This document shows, piece by piece, positions 15,299 through 23,767 of a stretch of DNA of 58,754 nt; within the stretch, counting starts at the first letter, position 1, and each line of letters opens with the position of its first letter. The stretch is from contig CALCKF010000063.1 in assembly GCA_937966095.1 (NCBI GenBank), positions 1-58,754 on the forward strand, read 5' to 3'. The DNA is from an uncultured Eubacterium sp. Its GTDB lineage: Bacteria > Bacillota > Clostridia > Peptostreptococcales > Anaerovoracaceae. The notes under the pieces are model-generated. The model was not told where the DNA came from. It saw only the letters and a program-made list of their open reading frames with translations, and searched no databases. A program made the translations under genes and the position numbers.

Positions 15299-16213
15299 AT
15301 GGAGTATTTACTTACAACAAACAGCCTGACAAAACAATATGGCAGACATAAGGTGGTGGATGCTGTTGATATTCACATTCGTCAGGGCGATATATATGGT
15401 CTGATCGGTCGTAATGGAGCAGGTAAAACAACGATTTTAAAAATGATAAGCGGGCTTGCAGCGCCGACCGAGGGCAGTTTTTATCTGTTTGGCAAAACAG
15501 GCAGAGACGCATACGAATATATGTCACGTATCGGAACGCTTATCGAATCCCCGGGGGTTTATCCGAATATGTCCGCAGCGGAAAACCTAAGATTAAAATG
15601 TCTTGCAATGGGTGTCAGGAAGAAAGGCACAGTCGTGGAACTTCTGAAAACTGTGGGGCTTGAAAATGCCGGCAAAAAGAAAGTGAAAAAATTCTCTTTA
15701 GGGATGAAGCAGCGACTCGGCATAGCGCTGGCACTTGTCGGTGATCCTGACATTGTTATTCTGGACGAGCCGATCAATGGATTAGATCCGCAAGGCATTG
15801 CGGAAGTAAGGGAGACTTTGCAGAAACTCAACAAAGAAAAGAATATTACCTTCATTATATCCAGTCATATACTTGAAGAGCTGTCTAAGATCGCAACGAA
15901 CTACGGTATTATCCATGATGGAATACTTCTTCAGGAACTGACTCATGAAGAACTGCTGGCAAGGTGCAGCGAGCGTATTGAACTGAAAACTGATGATCCC
16001 CGGAAAGCCTGTACTGTATTGGAAGATATGGGCATCTGTCAATACAAGGTCGTTGATGCCAGTACCATCCAGATATTTGAGCGGCTTAATGACGGCGGTG
16101 ATATTACAATGGCTCTTGCCGAAAAAGGCGTGAAGACTGTGGGTATTACCGTTAAGAATGAAGCTCTTGAAGACTATTATCTGAACCTGACAGGAGGTGC
16201 TGAAAATGTTTAA
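15299..16213 (+). CDS. ABC transporter ATP-binding protein (BcrA type)
   Basis: 304 residues. Walker A GRNGAGKTT (~38-46), signature SLGMKQR, Walker B DIVILDEPINGLDP, H-loop in FIISSHILEEL. The ~90-residue C-terminal extension is typical of BcrA-like exporters of peptide antibiotics (bacitracin, lantibiotics). GGAGG precedes the ATG. It overlaps the permease start by 8 bases, so the two are translated together. Its substrate cannot be told from sequence; resistance or immunity against a cell-envelope peptide is the best guess from context. Confidence 0.93.
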   Translation: MEYLLTTNSLTKQYGRHKVVDAVDIHIRQGDIYGLIGRNGAGKTTILKMISGLAAPTEGSFYLFGKTGRDAYEYMSRIGTLIESPGVYPNMSAAENLRLKCLAMGVRKKGTVVELLKTVGLENAGKKKVKKFSLGMKQRLGIALALVGDPDIVILDEPINGLDPQGIAEVRETLQKLNKEKNITFIISSHILEELSKIATNYGIIHDGILLQELTHEELLARCSERIELKTDDPRKACTVLEDMGICQYKVVDASTIQIFERLNDGGDITMALAEKGVKTVGITVKNEALEDYYLNLTGGAENV

Positions 16214-17051
16214 TTTGATCAGAATGGATATGCATCGTCTCATACACTCGACTTCTGCATGGATCGTATTGCTTTTCGTTATCGTTGTGGCGGTTTTCGG
16301 TGTTGCAATGACAAATATGGATATTCAGGCAACACTTGAGAATCCCTCCGCGGCTATAGAGGAAACAAGTTCTGGACAGCAAATCGGTATTTCAGTAACG
16401 GCAGATCCAAAATGGGCATCAGGTGAGATCGAGATAGGTGATATTTTCAGTATTGAACTGAGTGCCAGCCTGCTCGCTCTTCTTTGTGTGATATTTTCTG
16501 CTCTATTTACCAATGCAGAGCAGAAAAACGGTTATATCAAAAATATTGCAGGGCAATTCCCACACCGCGGTGAACTTATAGCTTCAAAACTTTTCGTTGT
16601 TGCTGTTCAGGTCCTTGTAATGCTGCTTCTGTTTTTCATTACAGTCGTAGTATCGGGCTATGCCTTTTGGGGAGATAAATTCTATCTTGGCTCTATGTTT
16701 TCTGTACTGAAAGTTTTCGGAACGCAGTATCTGCTGCATCTGGGCTTGTCAGCCCTTATAATGTTTTTCTGCATATTCACCCGAAGCACCGCCTTTGGTA
16801 TAACGGCTGGCATACTTATATCTTCTAATATGGCGGCTCCGATTTACATGAGTATCAACAAATTTATTGCTGATTTCAATCCGCATTGGGACTTCGATAT
16901 CAGTGAATATGTGCTGGACGGCAATATTACAAGAATTGCTGTAGATTCCACAGCCGATGTAATATCGAGGGCGGTCATTGTAGGCATTGCATTTACAGCA
17001 GTATTTACAGCCCTGGCAATGCTGACAATAAAGAAAAGAGATATTCGATAG
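16206..17051 (+). CDS. ABC-2 type permease, partner of the BcrA-like ATPase
   Basis: 281 residues from ATG 16206 (AGGAGGTG upstream). Six hydrophobic segments are visible: one near the N-terminus (WIVLLFVIVVAVFGVAM), two in the middle (IFSIELSASLLALL..., VLVMLLLFFITVVVSGYAF), LHLGLSALIMFFC, a G-rich segment, and a last one ending in ...LTIKKRDI. An extracellular loop of ~60 residues follows the first segment. This is the BcrB/LanE-type membrane half of the exporter. It lies between the ATPase and the kinase with a 9-base gap to the latter. Confidence 0.88.
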   Translation: MFNLIRMDMHRLIHSTSAWIVLLFVIVVAVFGVAMTNMDIQATLENPSAAIEETSSGQQIGISVTADPKWASGEIEIGDIFSIELSASLLALLCVIFSALFTNAEQKNGYIKNIAGQFPHRGELIASKLFVVAVQVLVMLLLFFITVVVSGYAFWGDKFYLGSMFSVLKVFGTQYLLHLGLSALIMFFCIFTRSTAFGITAGILISSNMAAPIYMSINKFIADFNPHWDFDISEYVLDGNITRIAVDSTADVISRAVIVGIAFTAVFTALAMLTIKKRDIR

Positions 17052-17060
17052 GAGACTTTT

Positions 17061-17957
17061 ATGAGTATATTGGCAATCTGCGCTGCGGCGGCAGCCATTA
17101 TTACTATTCTGATACTCATAGCATACCGGCGACAGGTAAAAAAGACCTGCCGCCAGTTGGCATTCCTTAAAGATCGCCAGACCAACCTGCGCCTGACATC
17201 CGGTTTGCCCTTCAGAGAGTTCAACGAACTGGTGGATGGTATCAATGATATCTTGGATTTGTCCCGTGAAATCCAGAAGACGGCGCGACAGAGCGAGGAC
17301 AGTTTGAAAGATATGATAACGAATCTGTCTCACGATATACGGACCCCGCTCACATCGCTGGACGGTTATTTTCAGCTTCTGACGGAAACGGAGTCGGAGG
17401 AAGAAAGACAGCATTATCTTGCGATTATCAGGAGCAGGATCGCAAGCCTCACTTTTATGCTGGAAGAAATGTTTACTTATGCGAAGCTGCAGAATGAAAG
17501 CTATGAGTTTGTCATTGAAGAGACGGATCTCAGCAAATGTGTGATGGATACGGTGTTTTCTTTTTATGATGAATTTAAGTACAGAAAGATAGAACCGGAG
17601 ATCCGGTTTTCAGATGAAAGAATGATGATCGAAGGAAATGCGGAAGCTGTTGTTCGTGCCCTGCAAAACGTGATAAAAAATGCGATGGAACATGGTGATG
17701 AGCGCATAAGCATGGAATTTTACCGGGATAATGGACGAGCTGTATTCCGATGTACCAATCAGGTCAACGATGCCGATAAGATCGAAGCTGAAAGAGTCTT
17801 CGAGCGGTTTTACAAGGCGGATTCTGCCAGAAACGGTGCTTCTACGGGACTGGGATTATCGATCGCCAAAGGGCTGGTGGAAAAAACCGGAGGCAGCATA
17901 ACGGCTAAAGTAGACGGAGATTCGTTCACTGTCGAGATATCGTTTGCCGCCGTATGA
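17061..17957 (+). CDS. Sensor histidine kinase with a minimal N-terminus
   Basis: 298 residues. Only one transmembrane segment (residues ~3-20) and almost no extracellular part, so the kinase has no sensor domain of its own and probably senses through the neighbouring ABC transporter. H box NLSHDIRTPLTSLDGY with the phosphorylated His, N box NVIKNAMEHG, and G box TGLGLSIAKGLV are intact. Such small kinases regulate peptide-antibiotic ABC genes. It should phosphorylate the response regulator at 14540; the permease gene lies nine bases upstream. Confidence 0.92.
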   Translation: MSILAICAAAAAIITILILIAYRRQVKKTCRQLAFLKDRQTNLRLTSGLPFREFNELVDGINDILDLSREIQKTARQSEDSLKDMITNLSHDIRTPLTSLDGYFQLLTETESEEERQHYLAIIRSRIASLTFMLEEMFTYAKLQNESYEFVIEETDLSKCVMDTVFSFYDEFKYRKIEPEIRFSDERMMIEGNAEAVVRALQNVIKNAMEHGDERISMEFYRDNGRAVFRCTNQVNDADKIEAERVFERFYKADSARNGASTGLGLSIAKGLVEKTGGSITAKVDGDSFTVEISFAAV

Positions 17958-18072
17958 GATTGATGATATCATATAATTCATCAAGTGGCGGGCTGTCCGA
18001 AATGAGGTGAAGTTTTCAGCTGTATTGAGGATGCAGAAATTATAAGTGACAAGTAATTTGCGGAGGTTAAAT

Positions 18073-18840
18073 ATGATTGTAAAGAATCAATATCCCATAT
18101 TTGAATTTGATACCGGTAAAACTCCGATCATTCACCCGACGAATTTTTTGATGAAAAGTCTTCCGGAAAAATGTGTGATTACCTACTTGAGGAGGGAGTT
18201 GGACCGATTTGCAGAAGAAAACAAGCTTCCGATCATCGGCTATCTTAAATCTGAGGTTTTTGATATACCGATTTACGAATATGTAACTGATACAGACAGA
18301 CTCTGCATCACAATGGCGCTTTGCGGCGGGCCGGGTGCCGCAGTAGCACTTGAAGAACTACATGCCATGGGGTGCGAAAAGTTCATTGTCTGCGGTGGAG
18401 CAGGAGCTTTAACGAATGACAGCGAAGTGGGTGAGATCATTGTCCCTGTCTCTGCGGTTCGAGATGAGGGGACATCCTATCATTATTTAGAACCCTCCCG
18501 TGAAATTGAATGCCATAAAGAGACCGTAGAGAAGGCTGTTTCATGTTTGAAAGAACTGGCAATTCCATTTAAGACTGGAAAGACATGGACAACAGATGCC
18601 ATATACCGGGAAACTCCCGATATGATTGAACTCAGAAGAAAAGAAGGGTGTGTAACGGTGGAAATGGAAGCAGCGGCCTTTTTTGCGGTATCTCATTATT
18701 ATCATATTCCGCTTGCTCAGCTATTGTATGCAGGTGATGATGTGAGCGGTGAGGAATGGGATTCCCGAAACTGGAATACGCAAAAGAATATACGATACGA
18801 ATTGCTCCGTATTGCAATTGAGGTTGTAAAAAAACTGTAA
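18073..18840 (+). CDS. Nucleoside phosphorylase-family protein
   Basis: 255 residues; ATG 18073 with GCGGAGG. The PNP/UDP phosphorylase family 1 fold is shown by CGGPGAAVALEEL, the CGGAGAL phosphate/nucleoside segment and the catalytic-site motif VEMEAAAFFAV with the ribose-binding Glu of M-E. It should cleave a purine or pyrimidine nucleoside with phosphate, or serve salvage of a related compound; uridine phosphorylase is the nearest pattern. It precedes a flavin reductase by 17 bases, possibly in one transcript. Confidence 0.85.
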   Translation: MIVKNQYPIFEFDTGKTPIIHPTNFLMKSLPEKCVITYLRRELDRFAEENKLPIIGYLKSEVFDIPIYEYVTDTDRLCITMALCGGPGAAVALEELHAMGCEKFIVCGGAGALTNDSEVGEIIVPVSAVRDEGTSYHYLEPSREIECHKETVEKAVSCLKELAIPFKTGKTWTTDAIYRETPDMIELRRKEGCVTVEMEAAAFFAVSHYYHIPLAQLLYAGDDVSGEEWDSRNWNTQKNIRYELLRIAIEVVKKL

Positions 18841-18857
18841 TTATGAAAGGCGTAGCG

Positions 18858-19505
18858 ATGAAAATAGAGATTGAAAAGGATTTTCCTCAGTATTTTAAGC
18901 CAGCCTATCCGGAAGAATTTGAACTGTTCTCGCACTTTGAAGTAACGGCAGGAATACCGACCGTTCTGTTTGCCATCACGACCTGGAAAGAGAACGGGAA
19001 ACCGAATGTGTGCTTTCATTCGTGGAGCTGCTTTCACGGAGATAAGACTGCATTTTTTACTGTCATGGGCAACTTATATCAGCACACCCACACCTATGCC
19101 AATATCCAAAGAGAAAAATGCTTTTGTATTAACTTTCTCCCGCTAAGCTGCTATGATAAGCTGGTAGATACCATTCGTCATAATGAATGGGACGATGATG
19201 AATTTGCAGCAGGAGGCTTTACGGTTTCCAATGCCAAAACAATTCACGCACCTGCAATCAACGAAGCGTTTATTACGATGGAATGTACCCTGAAAGAAAT
19301 ACAGGATTTAAGCGGTGCGGGGATTACGGCTATGGTGATCGGTCAGGTGCAGCATATCTCCGTGGAGGAAGCCTATGCACAAGGGTATGGATTGAGATAT
19401 GGCAAGGACGGATTTATGCTGCTCGTGCCTGCGCCGCAGGACCTTGTTACCGGAGAGCCGAATCAGTCAGCTATTGCCACAGTGCGTATCGAGAAATACG
19501 ATTGA
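18858..19505 (+). CDS. Flavin reductase-like FMN-binding protein
   Basis: 215 residues from ATG 18858. It has the split-barrel FMN-binding pattern: PTVLFAITTWKENGKPNVC, then ...AFFTVMGN, and CFCINFLP followed by the D-G-type turn. Members reduce or bind FMN with NAD(P)H, and many clostridial ones have unknown substrates. It begins a run of closely spaced small genes (gaps 18, 3 and 2 bases) up to 20779. Confidence 0.8.
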   Translation: MKIEIEKDFPQYFKPAYPEEFELFSHFEVTAGIPTVLFAITTWKENGKPNVCFHSWSCFHGDKTAFFTVMGNLYQHTHTYANIQREKCFCINFLPLSCYDKLVDTIRHNEWDDDEFAAGGFTVSNAKTIHAPAINEAFITMECTLKEIQDLSGAGITAMVIGQVQHISVEEAYAQGYGLRYGKDGFMLLVPAPQDLVTGEPNQSAIATVRIEKYD

Positions 19506-19523
19506 TTTTAGGAGGATACTAAA

Positions 19524-19925
19524 ATGACGGTATCAAATATAAAAGCACTGATCCCCAGCGAGCTTTTCAAAGTATGGGAGATGATTTTGGATATTGAGAA
19601 TTACGGAGCTTGGAGAAGTGATCTTAGCAAAACGGAAATTATAAGCGATAAACGGTTCATTGAATATACCAGAACTGGCGACCTTACGACCTTTACCGTG
19701 ACGCTTGTCGAGCCATACAGACGATGGGAATTTGATATGGAAAACAGCAATATTAAAGGTCATTGGATCGGCATTTTTACGGATAAAGGCAATGGAACAG
19801 AGATAGATTTTACGGAATGGGTGGAAGCAAAAAAGCGGCTACTGAAACCATTTGTAAAGTCATATCTGAGAAAACAGCAGGCGCAGTTTGTTGAAGATAT
19901 AAGAAAAGCATTAGGAGGAATATAA
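19524..19925 (+). CDS. SRPBCC (START-like) family protein
   Basis: 133 residues, GGAGG before the ATG. The pattern LIPSELFKVWEMILDIENYG followed by AWRSDLSKTEI is the ligand-cavity start of polyketide-cyclase/START-like proteins; a C-terminal long helix (AQFVEDIRKAL) closes the fold. It probably binds a small hydrophobic ligand. No catalytic residues can be named. Confidence 0.75.
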   Translation: MTVSNIKALIPSELFKVWEMILDIENYGAWRSDLSKTEIISDKRFIEYTRTGDLTTFTVTLVEPYRRWEFDMENSNIKGHWIGIFTDKGNGTEIDFTEWVEAKKRLLKPFVKSYLRKQQAQFVEDIRKALGGI

Positions 19926-19928
19926 CAT

Positions 19929-20264
19929 ATGAAAGATATGATCGGATACTGCGGACTTGACTGTGAAAAATGCGATGCATACATAGCGACTGTCAATGAC
20001 GATCAAGCCTTGCGTGAGAAAACAGCAAAATTATGGGCAGAGTTGAATAACGCCCCTATTCTGTCAGAACATATTAACTGTGAGGGCTGCCGTATGAACG
20101 GAGAGAAAACGGTATTCTGTGAGCATATGTGCGAAATCCGAAAATGTGCAGTGAAAAAAGGCGTTTCCAGCTGCGGCGAATGCTCTGGGCTGGATGTCTG
20201 TCGTATTGTCGGAGAGGTTCTCGAAAATAATCCGTCTGCTGTTAAAAACCTGGGAGGTAGGTAA
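19929..20264 (+). CDS. DUF3795 Cys-rich protein
   Basis: 111 residues, AGGAGG seven to eight bases upstream. Eleven Cys in CxxC-like sets: YCGLDCEKCDAY, NCEGCRM, FCEHMCEIRKC, CGECSGLDVC. This is the pattern of DUF3795, thought to bind zinc. Common in clostridia next to acetyltransferases and small regulators. Function unknown. Confidence 0.8.
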   Translation: MKDMIGYCGLDCEKCDAYIATVNDDQALREKTAKLWAELNNAPILSEHINCEGCRMNGEKTVFCEHMCEIRKCAVKKGVSSCGECSGLDVCRIVGEVLENNPSAVKNLGGR

Positions 20265-20266
20265 AA

Positions 20267-20779
20267 ATGAGATTTGAATTATGTATGTTGAAAGCTGACG
20301 AAGTAAAACAATACAAATTGGATATGCAGGAAGCTTTTCAAAAAGGTTTTGAAGATGAGTTTGGCAAAACGGATAAGGCTGTTCTGCCAGAAAAGGATAT
20401 CGACCAGTCTTTAACTGCAGAGGGTGCTGTTGCTTATAAAGCCATTGTTGATGGTGAAATATCAGGTGGTGCGATTGTGGTCATTAACGAAAAGACCTTG
20501 CACAATCATCTTGATTTCCTTTTTGTGAAGCAAGGGACACAGAGTAGAGGTGTCGGAAAAAAGATTTGGTTTGGATTGGAACAGTTATATCCGGAAACGG
20601 AGATATGGGAGACTTGTACACCGTATTTTGAAAAGCGTAATGTTCATTTTTATGTTAATGTCTGCGGCTTTCATATAACAGAGTTTTTCAATGAGAAACA
20701 TCCTATGCCGGATACGCCGGATGATTTTATCGGCGATGGAAAAGAAGGAATGTTCCGATTTGAGAAACGAATGAGATAA
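20267..20779 (+). CDS. GNAT-family N-acetyltransferase
   Basis: 170 residues, start two bases after the DUF3795 gene. The acetyl-CoA site is FLFVKQGTQSRGVGKKIWFG (R-G-V-G-K). A C-terminal segment with CGFHITEFF matches the last strand of the fold. The acceptor is unknown; small-molecule GNATs dominate among similar proteins. Confidence 0.8.
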   Translation: MRFELCMLKADEVKQYKLDMQEAFQKGFEDEFGKTDKAVLPEKDIDQSLTAEGAVAYKAIVDGEISGGAIVVINEKTLHNHLDFLFVKQGTQSRGVGKKIWFGLEQLYPETEIWETCTPYFEKRNVHFYVNVCGFHITEFFNEKHPMPDTPDDFIGDGKEGMFRFEKRMR

Positions 20780-20796
20780 GCAGCTTGTTGTTTACG

Positions 20797-21041
20797 GAAA
20801 AATACCATTCTGATAGTAACTTATATAGACAGATCAGTTGAATTTTATAAAAAAATCTTAGGACTTCATATCATTATGGACTTTGGAGCAAATAAGACAC
20901 TGACAGGCAGTTTATCCCTGCAGAATGTTGAAACGTATAAAGAATTTATCGGTACGAATGATATTTATTTTGGCGGCAATAGTTTTGAGATTTATTTTGA
21001 ATAAGATGATTTTGACAAGTTTACCGGGAGGCTTAAGGAAT
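20797..21041 (+). pseudogene. Decayed VOC (glyoxalase/bleomycin-resistance) protein
   Basis: One frame reads ...ILIVTYIDRSVEFYKKILGL and on to GTNDIYFGGNSFEIYFE, then TAA, then DDFDKFTGRLKECG before another stop. This is half of a VOC domain: beta-alpha-beta start with D-R-S-V-E-F-Y, and the glutamate-bearing strand EIYFE. There is no start codon with a ribosome binding site, an internal stop, and a missing second half. Confidence 0.65.
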
Positions 21042-21375
21042 GTGGTAATGGATAAGGAAAATGGCTTTTGATTATAAACAGAAGATATGCACTTTATATT
21101 CGTTGTGTACAGCTTTTTTATTTTTAGATATGCATTATCCTGAGCGTTGGATAGAAGGCGTGTTTTCTTTAAGTACGTTATCGTTATTTTAGGGGATAGC
21201 CTGATGGATATGATCAGGGACGAGTAAAAATAAATCTTACGAAACTGTAAGGATATATACATAATAAAGTTAGAACAGATACGGGATATCCATATTATCA
21301 TATAGGTGAGGATGTCCGGTATTTTGTTTTATATGGCAAACGCAGATCATGTAGTGATATAAGGGAGGGATACAG
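21042..21375. other. 334-base AT-rich gap without a gene
   Basis: Only the GGGAGGG ribosome binding site of the following ABC fragment (21363-21369) and short AT-rich stretches are visible. It looks like decayed sequence continuing from the VOC remnant. Confidence 0.5.
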
Positions 21376-21630
21376 ATGACGGAGATTTTGAGACTGGACG
21401 ATGTCATAAAATATTACGGAACGGGAAGCGTAGTGACGAAGGCGCTGAACGGTGTGTCATTCACGGTGAAGGAAGGAGAGTTTACGGCAATAATGGGGGC
21501 TTCCGGATCGGGAAAGAGCACATTGCTCAATGTCATATCCACTATAGACAGAGTGAGCGGCGGCAGCAGGTATATATGGCAGGAGAAAAAAACAGCGTTA
21601 AAAGAGCTCAAAGCTAAAAAAAGCATATGA
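21376..21630 (+). pseudogene. Truncated ABC transporter ATPase (LolD/MacB-like)
   Basis: 84 residues. The N-terminal ~65 residues match the first third of an ABC ATPase: LDDVIKYYGTGSVVTKALNG, then Walker A GASGSGKST and NVISTIDRVSGG. The expected continuation (Y-M-A-G-E-x-T-A-L) is scrambled by two nearby shifts (R-Y-I-W-Q-E-K-K-T-A-L), and the frame ends after KAKKSI. Q-loop, signature and Walker B are missing, and no permease follows. A good ribosome binding site remains, so a short protein could still be made. Confidence 0.75.
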
Positions 21631-21635
21631 TGATC

Positions 21636-21687
21636 AGAGAGCATCTAGTATATCATGAAATGATGATGGAGCAGATGCTCTCTTTTT
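21636..21687 (+). terminator. Terminator after the ABC fragment
   Basis: AGAGAGCATCT (21636-21646) pairs perfectly with AGATGCTCTCT (21673-21683) around a long loop, followed by TTTTT. The 190 bases from here to 21881 hold no gene. Confidence 0.7.
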
Positions 21688-21881
21688 GTTGCATTAACCT
21701 AAACAGTCCTATATAATCAGGCTGTGAAGGACACATGCTTTCTGTACTGTCACATTCAGTCAGTCTTAGTATGGGGGATGAGTGCAGACAGACCAGAAGA
21801 CAGTCATATGGCCTGTGGTTATTTAAAGTCGGGATCAGGGATATAATATTGTGGGGTACGAAAAATATAAGGAGAACATAA

Positions 21882-22394
21882 ATGAAACTGATTTTGAGCG
21901 ACAGAGATTTGGGTATAGATATAAAAAATGATGATTCCATCAGATATATAGATCTGTCATCACTGACGATCAGTAACTGTGTGGGATGTTTCGGATGCTG
22001 GACAAAAACTCCGGGGAAGTGTGTCATACGTGATGATGCTGTCTCGGTATATCCTGTCATCGCAAAAAGCGATGAGGTCATATATGTAAGCCGCATAAAG
22101 TACGGGGGATATGATACGGTGATGAAGACGATGCTGGAGAGAGCAATACCTGTGCAGCAGGCATTCATACGCATACTCGATGGAGAGACACACCATATCC
22201 AGAGGGAAGTGGCACCGAAAAAAGCAACTGTCATTGCATACGGTGATATAGGCGATGATGAAAAGGATATATTCATGCAGCTTGTTTCCAGAAATGCCCA
22301 CAATATGAACTTTCAGACTTATAAAGTTATTTTTACGGAGGAGCCGGATGTCCGTGACGCAGTTTTGAAAGAGGTGAGAAAATGGGAAGGATAA
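21882..22394 (+). CDS. Flavodoxin-like protein lacking the N-terminal phosphate loop
   Basis: 170 residues, AAGGAGA before the ATG. The segment DLSSLTISNCVGCFGCWTKT with PGKCVIRDD is characteristic of NADPH-dependent FMN reductase/flavodoxin-like proteins, where it follows an N-terminal N-G-S-P-R phosphate loop. That loop is missing here. The next gene, overlapping by 13 bases, does have it (LNGSPRASKSN). The two may act as a heterodimer or be the products of a split and duplication. Confidence 0.7.
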   Translation: MKLILSDRDLGIDIKNDDSIRYIDLSSLTISNCVGCFGCWTKTPGKCVIRDDAVSVYPVIAKSDEVIYVSRIKYGGYDTVMKTMLERAIPVQQAFIRILDGETHHIQREVAPKKATVIAYGDIGDDEKDIFMQLVSRNAHNMNFQTYKVIFTEEPDVRDAVLKEVRKWEG

Positions 22395-22984
22395 TGGTAT
22401 TGAACGGAAGCCCCAGAGCCTCCAAGTCGAATTCCAGAAGATATGCCGATATTTTTATTGGAAAATCAAAGGAAGATGCTGATTATTTCGATATAAAAAG
22501 ATCCAACCATAGCGATCTATGTGATCGTTTGGGTAAATATTCTGATGTGCTTATGGTCTTTCCTCTTTATGCAGACGGGATACCGGTAACCATGCTTAAT
22601 TTTTTAAAAACACTGGAAACGCGGCCGCCTGACAGTAAACCTGCAGTTTCCGTTCTGATTAACTGCGGCTTTATTGAATCAGAGCAGAACGATACGGCTG
22701 TCATGATGATGGGGCTGTTCTGCCGACAGAATGGCTATAAAATGGGTTCTGTTTTGAAGATCGGAAGCGGTGAAGCGATACTGGATTCTCCCTTCAGGTC
22801 CCTTGTGAGCCGGAAAATAAAAAAGCTTGCGGATTCCATTTATGATAAAAAATATATTCTGCTTGATATTTCCATGCCTCTTCCTAAATTCTTATTTTTG
22901 AAGGCCTCCACAAGATACTGGATCAGGTATGGGGAGAAAAACGGGATATCGGAAGAGGAAATGCGTACTATGAAGATAGAATGA
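22382..22984 (+). CDS. NADPH-dependent FMN reductase-like protein
   Basis: 200 residues, GAGGTGA before the ATG. FMN phosphate loop LNGSPRASKSNSRRYAD near the N-terminus and the YADGIPVTMLNFLKTLE segment of the flavodoxin-like fold. It overlaps the preceding flavodoxin-like gene by 13 bases, so they are translationally coupled. 75 bases later an ABC exporter begins, possibly in the same unit. Confidence 0.78.
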   Translation: MGRIMVLNGSPRASKSNSRRYADIFIGKSKEDADYFDIKRSNHSDLCDRLGKYSDVLMVFPLYADGIPVTMLNFLKTLETRPPDSKPAVSVLINCGFIESEQNDTAVMMMGLFCRQNGYKMGSVLKIGSGEAILDSPFRSLVSRKIKKLADSIYDKKYILLDISMPLPKFLFLKASTRYWIRYGEKNGISEEEMRTMKIE

Positions 22985-23059
22985 TGATGAAATAAGGAAT
23001 ATAATCAGCCTGAGCATATGTTATATAACGGTATTATCATAAGGGGGAAAGGAAATCAT

Positions 23060-23767
23060 ATGAAGTTTATTATCGAGCATCTGAAAAAAAGTTTCGGGAA
23101 AAAGGAAGTCCTCAGGGATATAGATTTTACTTTTGAGTCAGGAAAGATCTATGGATTGCTGGGACGTAACGGAGCCGGCAAGACTACTATGTTCAATTGT
23201 CTGAACCGTGATATCAAAAATGACGGAGGAGATTTCTATATTGAGGATGGGGGCATCAGAAGGGAAGTGGCTCCGGAGGATATAGGATATGTGCTGTCTA
23301 CTCCTACAGTACCGGAATTTCTGACAGCAAGGGAGTTTCTGAGATTTTTTATTGATATAAATGAAAAATCGATAGGGGATGTAAAAACTCCCGATGAATA
23401 TTTTGATTATGTCAGCATAGCGCCTGATGACAGGGATAAGCTTCTGAAAGACTATTCTCACGGTATGAAAAACAAGATGCAGATGCTGATAAATATAATA
23501 GCAAGGCCCGATATATTACTGCTTGATGAGCCTCTGACATCTCTGGATGTAGTGGTGGCAGAAGAGATGAAGCAGCTGCTCAGGTCTATTAAGGGAGAAA
23601 GGATCATAATTTTTTCCACCCATATCATGGATCTGGCTCTTGATCTTTGTGATGAGATAGTGCTTTTGAGCCATGGTGATCTTCAGAAAGTCGAAAAAGC
23701 TCATCTCGATGATCAAAGATTCAAAGACAGGATAATATCCGCCCTCCGGGAGGATGAAAATGAATAA
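23060..23767 (+). CDS. ABC transporter ATP-binding protein
   Basis: 235 residues; ATG 23060 with AAAGG upstream (an earlier in-frame start at 23018 lacks one). Walker A GRNGAGKTT; signature variant YSHGMKNKM (SHGMK instead of SGGQ); Walker B DILLLDEPLTSLDV; H-loop FSTHIMD. Compact, without extra domains, and overlapping the permease gene by 8 bases. The family is that of ABC-2 exporters; the substrate is unknown. Confidence 0.88.
   Translation: MKFIIEHLKKSFGKKEVLRDIDFTFESGKIYGLLGRNGAGKTTMFNCLNRDIKNDGGDFYIEDGGIRREVAPEDIGYVLSTPTVPEFLTAREFLRFFIDINEKSIGDVKTPDEYFDYVSIAPDDRDKLLKDYSHGMKNKMQMLINIIARPDILLLDEPLTSLDVVVAEEMKQLLRSIKGERIIIFSTHIMDLALDLCDEIVLLSHGDLQKVEKAHLDDQRFKDRIISALREDENE

Noticed and set aside
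15312..17414. Reverse frames over the BcrAB-like genes
   Set aside because: All are antisense shadows with Cys/His/Arg-rich noise.
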